10,091 nt of DNA from an uncultured Collinsella sp. (GTDB taxonomy: Bacteria > Actinomycetota > Coriobacteriia > Coriobacteriales > Coriobacteriaceae), in NCBI GenBank assembly GCA_900547855.1, contig URIK01000063.1, positions 1 through 10,091 on the forward strand. The letters run 5' to 3'. Shown piece after piece: positions 6,561 through 10,091 of this stretch (position 1 is its first letter; each line of letters begins with the position of its first letter). The notes beneath the pieces are model-generated. The model did not search any database. It saw only the letters and a list, made by a program, of their open reading frames with translations, and had not been told where the DNA came from. Position numbers and translations under genes: made by a program.

Positions 6561-6601
6561 GATAAACAAAAACGCATCCGTCCTAGTCTAAGACGGATGC
6601 G
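6561..6601 (-). terminator. Rho-independent terminator of the second PfkB gene
   Basis: A perfect 10-bp stem, CGCATCCGTC (6573-6582) with GACGGATGCG (6592-6601), has a 9-base loop. On the minus strand it is followed by TTTTTGTTTATC. It begins 33 bases after the kinase stop. Confidence 0.9.
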
Positions 6602-6634
6602 AAATAATCAAACTATTCAGACAAGGTGCCGGAA

Positions 6635-7567
6635 CTAGCAGACCTGGCGAACCTCGATGTGCTTCTTATATTCGTCCACCTTGGCAAAATCACCCAGACC
6701 GGGGCACTCGACCACGTTGGCGCCAGTGGCCATCGAAAGGCGCAGGGCGTCCCCGACGCGCTCGGGGGCGTCGTGCCACACGGACAGGAAGGCAGCGAGC
6801 GAGGAATCGCCGGCGCACACCGTCGACAGCAGCTTGACCTCAAAGGTGCGGTTGGCAAACCAGATATGCTCGCCGTTGGAGAAGTACGCACCGGCGCCAC
6901 CAAGGGTCAGCAGCACGTTCTTGGCGCCCTTGGCGTGCAGCTCGGCCATAGCGCCCTTGACGGACTCGTCGTCGCCACCGCTCACCTTGATGCCAAAGAT
7001 GTCAAGCAGCTCGTCGTCATTGGGCTTGATCAGCAGTGGCTCCAGAGCAATGAGGTCTGCCAGCTGATGGCTCGAGATGTCGAGGACGAACTCGGCCCCC
7101 TTGGCCTTGACACGGCGCAGGACCTCGGCCAAGAAGCCCTCGGAAGTGTTGGGAGGCAGCGAGCCGCTGATGACCAGGCAGGTCATGTCATCGAGCGAAT
7201 CGATAAGTTCAAACATCTCCTGCTCGTTGGCCTCATTGATGGCGGCACCGGCATTGACCATGTTGTACTCGGTGTCGGGACCGGCGTTGAGGAACACATT
7301 GACGCGCGTAATACCGTCGGTCCACACGGGCTTGACGGGCACGCCCAGGGCCTCGGCGCCCTTGACGATGAACTCACCCGAGAAGCCGGCGAAGAAACCC
7401 AGGATCGTGGTGTCGACACCATAGTGGTCAAGCGTAAACGAGACGTTGAGGCCCTTGCCGTTGGGCGTGTAGACGGCATTGCGGGTACGCGTGACGGAAT
7501 TGGCAGTAAGGCCGTCGCAGGCGATGTTGTAGTCAATGGCGGGATTTGCAGTGAGCGTGTAAATCAT
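6635..7567 (-). CDS. PfkB-family sugar(-phosphate) kinase, 1-phosphofructokinase-like (paralogue 1)
   Basis: A 310-residue ribokinase-superfamily enzyme closest to FruK/1-phosphofructokinase, which makes fructose 1,6-bisphosphate from fructose 1-phosphate; tagatose-6-phosphate or another hexose phosphate is possible. Seen: N-terminal MIYTLTANPAID (FruK-like start), NGKGLN at 36-41 (equivalent to GGKGIN), GITRVN at 85-90, SGSLPP at 134-139, LLIKPND (PfkB substrate/ATP region) at 178-184, TLGGAG at 221-226, and the catalytic loop CAGD at 251-254 with Asp 254 as likely base. Position 251 is normally Gly, Ala or Ser but is Cys here. The start at 7567 is preferred over a GTG at 7582 because AAGGAA (7573-7578) precedes it and the family begins with MIYT. 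It follows a near-identical-length paralogue after 189 bases that contain a terminator, so it probably uses its own promoter. Confidence 0.88.
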   Translation of the reverse strand: MIYTLTANPAIDYNIACDGLTANSVTRTRNAVYTPNGKGLNVSFTLDHYGVDTTILGFFAGFSGEFIVKGAEALGVPVKPVWTDGITRVNVFLNAGPDTEYNMVNAGAAINEANEQEMFELIDSLDDMTCLVISGSLPPNTSEGFLAEVLRRVKAKGAEFVLDISSHQLADLIALEPLLIKPNDDELLDIFGIKVSGGDDESVKGAMAELHAKGAKNVLLTLGGAGAYFSNGEHIWFANRTFEVKLLSTVCAGDSSLAAFLSVWHDAPERVGDALRLSMATGANVVECPGLGDFAKVDEYKKHIEVRQVC

Positions 7568-7601
7568 GGATGTTCCTTTCACGAAACAACGTGTTAATGA
7601 A

Positions 7602-7607
7602 AGTATA
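7602..7607 (-). promoter_or_regulatory. Candidate -10 box for PfkB paralogue 1
   Basis: TATACT on the minus strand (5 of 6 to TATAAT) lies 34 bases before the start codon and downstream of the terminator of the previous kinase. No convincing -35 is present at 16-18 bases. A promoter is expected somewhere in 7570-7690 because the upstream terminator should block most read-through. Confidence 0.35.
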
Positions 7608-7688
7608 TTCCACGCATCGGTAAAAGGCTAGGACAACTCGGTGAACGGTGTGGAAGCGATGAAGTACGGCAGGACACCTCTCCCCCAT

Positions 7689-7728
7689 GGCGGAACAAAA
7701 AAGGCGCCCCGACCGAAACCGGGGCGCC
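7689..7728 (-). terminator. Rho-independent terminator of the first PfkB gene
   Basis: A perfect 9-bp GC stem, GGCGCCCCG (7703-7711) with CGGGGCGCC (7720-7728), has an 8-base loop. On the minus strand it is followed by TTTTTTGTTCC. It begins 28 bases after the kinase stop and separates the two paralogues. Confidence 0.93.
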
Positions 7729-7756
7729 GCATGCGCACGAATATGTCGCGATTCGA

Positions 7757-8689
7757 TTACTGACGATCGAGCTTGCGGACGGCAACGCGCTTGCTGTACT
7801 CATCGACGTGACCAAAGTCGCCAATGCCGACGGACTCGGCAACGTTGGCGCCGGTGGCCATAGCGAGCTTCATGGCCTCCTCGACGTTGTCGCGATCCCT
7901 GTACCACTTGTGCAGGAACGCAGCGAGGGTGCAGTCGCCGGCGCAGACGGAAGAGACCAGCTTAATGTTGAACTCACGCTTGGCGTACCAGATGTCCTCG
8001 CCGTTGGAGAAGTAAGCGTCGCCGCGGCTACCACGGGTGAGCAGCACGTTCTGAACGCCGGCGTCGTGAGCCATCTTCATGGCAACGCGGACCTCGTCGT
8101 CGGTGTCGACCGGCACGCCGAAGATGGCCTTCATCTCGTGATGGTTCGGCTTGATGAGCAGCGGCTTCTTGTGAGCGAGCTCCTTAAGCTTGTCGGAGGA
8201 CAGGTCCAAGACGACATCGGCGCCACGAGCCTGAGCGTGCTCCATGACCTTAGCCAGGAAGTCAGGCGTAGCTTTGGGAGGCACGGAGCCGGAAACGATC
8301 AGGCACTCGAGATCGCCCGCGGTGTCCAGGATGTTGTAGAGCTCCTCCTGGTGCTGCGGCGTGATCGGAGCACCCGGGTTCAGGATGCCGTACTCGTGCT
8401 GGCCATCGTTGACATAGGTGTTAATGCGCGTGATACCGTCGGTCCAGACCGGGCGGCAGAGGCAACCCAGGTTCATGACCTCCTCGACGATGAACTTGCC
8501 CGTGAAGCCGGCGAAGAAGCCGAGCGCGACGGTGTCGACGCCCATCTTCTTAAAGGCGAAGGACACGTCGAGGCCCTTGCCGTTAGCCGTGTAGCTGGCC
8601 GAGCCGGTGCGGACGTTCTCGTCGGGCTCGAGCGGAGAGCTCGAAACCGTCATGTCGACAGCCGGGTTAGCGGTTAGCGTGTAGAACAT
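7757..8689 (-). CDS. PfkB-family sugar(-phosphate) kinase, 1-phosphofructokinase-like (paralogue 2)
   Basis: A 310-residue PfkB kinase, by eye about half identical to its neighbour and of equal length, so the pair probably arose by tandem duplication. Seen: MFYTLTANPAVD start, NGKGLD at 36-41, GITRIN at 85-90, SGSVPP at 133-138, LLIKPNHHE from 177, and the CAGD catalytic loop at 249-252 (Cys at the normally small-residue position, as in paralogue 1). Two further departures distinguish it: Asp 41 replaces the Asn usually conserved in GKGxN, and TRGSRG replaces the usual SLGGxG-type ATP-site loop. These may mean a different substrate. The start at 8689 is supported by AGGGGG (8698-8703) with 8-base spacing. 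It begins 74 bases after ptsI with no intrinsic terminator between, so co-transcription with ptsI is likely. Substrate not determinable from sequence. Confidence 0.88.
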   Translation of the reverse strand: MFYTLTANPAVDMTVSSSPLEPDENVRTGSASYTANGKGLDVSFAFKKMGVDTVALGFFAGFTGKFIVEEVMNLGCLCRPVWTDGITRINTYVNDGQHEYGILNPGAPITPQHQEELYNILDTAGDLECLIVSGSVPPKATPDFLAKVMEHAQARGADVVLDLSSDKLKELAHKKPLLIKPNHHEMKAIFGVPVDTDDEVRVAMKMAHDAGVQNVLLTRGSRGDAYFSNGEDIWYAKREFNIKLVSSVCAGDCTLAAFLHKWYRDRDNVEEAMKLAMATGANVAESVGIGDFGHVDEYSKRVAVRKLDRQ

Positions 8690-8690
8690 T

Positions 8691-8706
8691 TACAGTACCC
8701 CCTGTA
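8691..8706 (-). promoter_or_regulatory. Small dyad enclosing the ribosome binding site of PfkB paralogue 2
   Basis: TACAG (8691-8695) and CTGTA (8702-8706) form a perfect 5-bp inverted repeat whose 6-base centre holds most of the G-rich ribosome binding site on the minus strand. In mRNA the hairpin could hide that site; in DNA it could be an operator half-site pair. It is short enough to be chance. Confidence 0.25.
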
Positions 8707-8716
8707 TATGTGAGGG

Positions 8717-8746
8717 CCGCGTGGCCGGCCCATTCCAACCACGCGG
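8717..8746 (-). other. Hairpin in the ptsI-PfkB gap, no U-tract
   Basis: CCGCGTGG (8717-8724) and CCACGCGG (8739-8746) pair perfectly over 8 bp with a 14-base loop, starting 17 bases after the ptsI stop. The minus-strand sequence after it (CCCTCACATATACAGG) lacks a T run, so it is not a typical intrinsic terminator. It could be an mRNA-stabilising or processing hairpin giving unequal expression of ptsI and the kinase. Confidence 0.5.
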
Positions 8747-8763
8747 TTACCTCTGATACCAAA

Positions 8764-10049
8764 TTAGCGAGCTGCGGACTCGAGCAGTGCCTTGACCTCG
8801 GCGGCGGTGTTGCAGGCGAGTGCCTTCTCGGCGAGCTCGTCGCACTCGGCCTTGGTCCACTGGCTGATGGTCTTGCGGGCGCGCAGGATCGACGGAGCGC
8901 TCATCGAGAACTCCTCCAGGCCCCAGCTGATCAGCAGCGGCTCGAGCAGCGGATCGGCAGCGGCCTCGCCGCACATACCGACCATGATGCCGGCCTTCAC
9001 GCCGCTCTCGATGATGTTCTTGAGCGAGCGGAGCACGGCGGGATAGTAAACCTGGTACAGGTTGGAGATGGTGTCGTTACCACGGTCGGCGCACATGGTG
9101 TAGCCGATCAGGTCGTTGGTGCCGATGGAGAAGAAGTCGGCAACCTCGGCAAGACGGTCTGCGAGCAGCGAAGCGGCGGGTGTCTCGACCATGATGCCGA
9201 CCTCGATGTTCTCGTTGAACTTGCGACCCTCTTCGGTCAGCTCGGCCTTGCACTGCTCGACGAGCTCCTTGACAGCCAAGACCTCCTCGACGCAGGTGAC
9301 GAGCGGGATCATGATCTTGACGTCACCGAAGGCGCTAGCGCGCAGCAGAGCGCGGAGCTGGACCTTGTACTGGTCGGGATTGGCCAGGCAGTAACGCACG
9401 GCGCGGAAGCCCATGAAGGGGTTGTCTTCCTTGACCATATGCAGATACGGAATCTCCTTGTCGCCACCCACATCGAGCGTGCGGATGATGACCGGAGCAC
9501 CCTTGAGCGCGCTGGCGACCTTACGGTAGGCGTTGAACTGCTCCTCCTCGGAAGGAAGCTCAGCAGAGTCCATGAACAGGAACTCGGAGCGGAACAGGCC
9601 GATAGCCTCGGCGTCGTGATCGAGCGCGTTGGGCACGTCATCGGGGTTACCGATGTTGCAGGCGATGATCTTCTTGATGCCATCGGCAGTCACGGACGGC
9701 TTGCCACGGAAGGCCTCGAGGGCTGCCTTCTCGGCAGCGAAGGCCTCGGCCTTGGCGGTGTAGGCAGCAAGCGTCTCCTCGTCGGGATCGGCCTCGACGA
9801 TACCCTTGCCGCCGTCGACGACAACGGTCATACCGTTGCGCAGCGCGGTGCAGCTGTTGGAAACCGAAAGGACAGCCGGGATCTCGAGGGCACGCGCGAT
9901 GATCGCGGAGTGCGACGTGCGGCCACCGGTCTCGGTGACGATACCGGCAACGTGAGCCTTATCGATCGTGGCGGTCATGGACGGCGTGAGGTCATGCACG
10001 ACAACGACGGTGTTCTCGGGCAGGACGGAGAGGTCGACGACCTCCTTGC
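8764..10049 (-). CDS. ptsI: PTS enzyme I (phosphoenolpyruvate-protein phosphotransferase), 5'-truncated
   Basis: Cytoplasmic enzyme I takes phosphate from PEP and passes it to HPr, feeding all PTS sugar transporters. The C-terminal 427 residues of a protein usually 540-575 long are visible; the start lies beyond the right adapter, and the apparent GTG start at 9999 is internal, since in-frame coding continues to 10049 (e.g. DLSVLPENTVVVVHDLTPS). Seen in order: the phospho-histidine motif GGRTSHSAIIAR, with the active His codon at 9910-9912; GLFRSEFLFMD and IRTLDVGGDKE of the PEP-binding domain; FFSIGTNDLIGYTMCADR; and GMCGEAA with the catalytic Cys. All catalytic residues that I can check are intact. 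The missing part is the HPr-binding helical domain. It is followed by two PfkB kinases on the same strand, consistent with a sugar-PTS locus; ptsH and an EII are not in view. Confidence 0.96.
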
Positions 10050-10091
10050 CTGTCTCTTATACACATCTCCGAGCCCACGAGACGCTCATGA
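10050..10091 (-). other. Nextera i7-side adapter (sequencing artefact)
   Basis: Not biological. Positions 10050-10068 are the Tn5 mosaic end (CTGTCTCTTATACACATCT), 10069-10083 the Nextera read-2 adapter complement, and 10084-10091 (GCTCATGA) the i7 index position. Position 10050 can be read as part of the ptsI frame but belongs to the adapter. Confidence 0.98.

Noticed and set aside
5091..6638. 515-codon plus-strand open frame opposite cca
   Set aside because: Long only because of the GC-rich codon pattern on the opposite strand. The minus-strand frame carries all nucleotidyltransferase and HD motifs; this one shows no recognisable domain.
6626..7597. Long plus-strand open frame opposite PfkB paralogue 1
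   Set aside because: A shadow of the kinase; it shows no ribosome binding site or recognisable domain, and the kinase frame is full length with conserved motifs.
7620..7690. FruR/Cra-like operator between the two kinases
   Set aside because: GTGAACGGTG loosely recalls a Cra half-site, but the palindromic consensus is absent and Cra is not expected in this group of bacteria.
7808..8677. Long plus-strand open frame opposite PfkB paralogue 2
   Set aside because: Same situation as the other kinase shadow. The two antisense frames resemble each other only because the kinases are paralogues.

Overview
The window is about 10 kb of ordinary, well-packed bacterial chromosome, bounded at both ends by untrimmed Illumina Nextera (Tn5) adapter sequence. 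Only positions 49-10049 are biological. The moderately high GC, short intergenic gaps, AGGAGG-type ribosome binding sites, and the style of the PfkB, radical SAM and enzyme I proteins suggest an anaerobic gut actinobacterium of the Coriobacteriia, perhaps Collinsella. That placement rests on remembered family resemblance, not on a search.

Layout. 49-874 (+): 3' part of a FecE/BtuD-like ABC transporter ATPase carrying an extra C-terminal domain, cut at the left edge. 1063-2496 (+): a radical SAM protein with a three-cysteine C-terminal region. 2497-2684: gap between convergent genes, with a GC-rich hairpin and a long inverted repeat whose arm also occurs at 912-930. Everything further right is on the minus strand. 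In transcriptional order from the right edge it is: ptsI (enzyme I, cut at the right edge), two adjacent PfkB-family sugar(-phosphate) kinases, cca (CCA-adding enzyme), tRNA-Glu(CTC), a flippase-like membrane protein of the LPG-synthase TM family, and a TetR-family regulator that converges on the radical SAM gene.

How the genes work together. ptsI and the two kinases look like a sugar-uptake module: enzyme I draws phosphate from PEP for the PTS, and 1-phosphofructokinase-like enzymes commonly phosphorylate the incoming sugar phosphate. The first kinase lies 74 bp after ptsI and ends in a clear intrinsic terminator. The second kinase therefore probably has its own promoter, and it has its own terminator. 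cca and tRNA-Glu are housekeeping genes, each followed by a candidate terminator. The flippase gene and the TetR gene each have a perfect short dyad upstream that could be an operator. The TetR protein may control itself and possibly a neighbour.

No clear new defence, mobile or biosynthetic system is visible. The items most worth a second look are the two PfkB paralogues, which share a Cys at a normally small-residue position of the catalytic loop and differ at a conserved Asn, the repeated AAGTTGCGGTG element, the extra domain on the ABC ATPase, and the end-to-end adapter structure. No gene-free stretch exceeds 300 bases.
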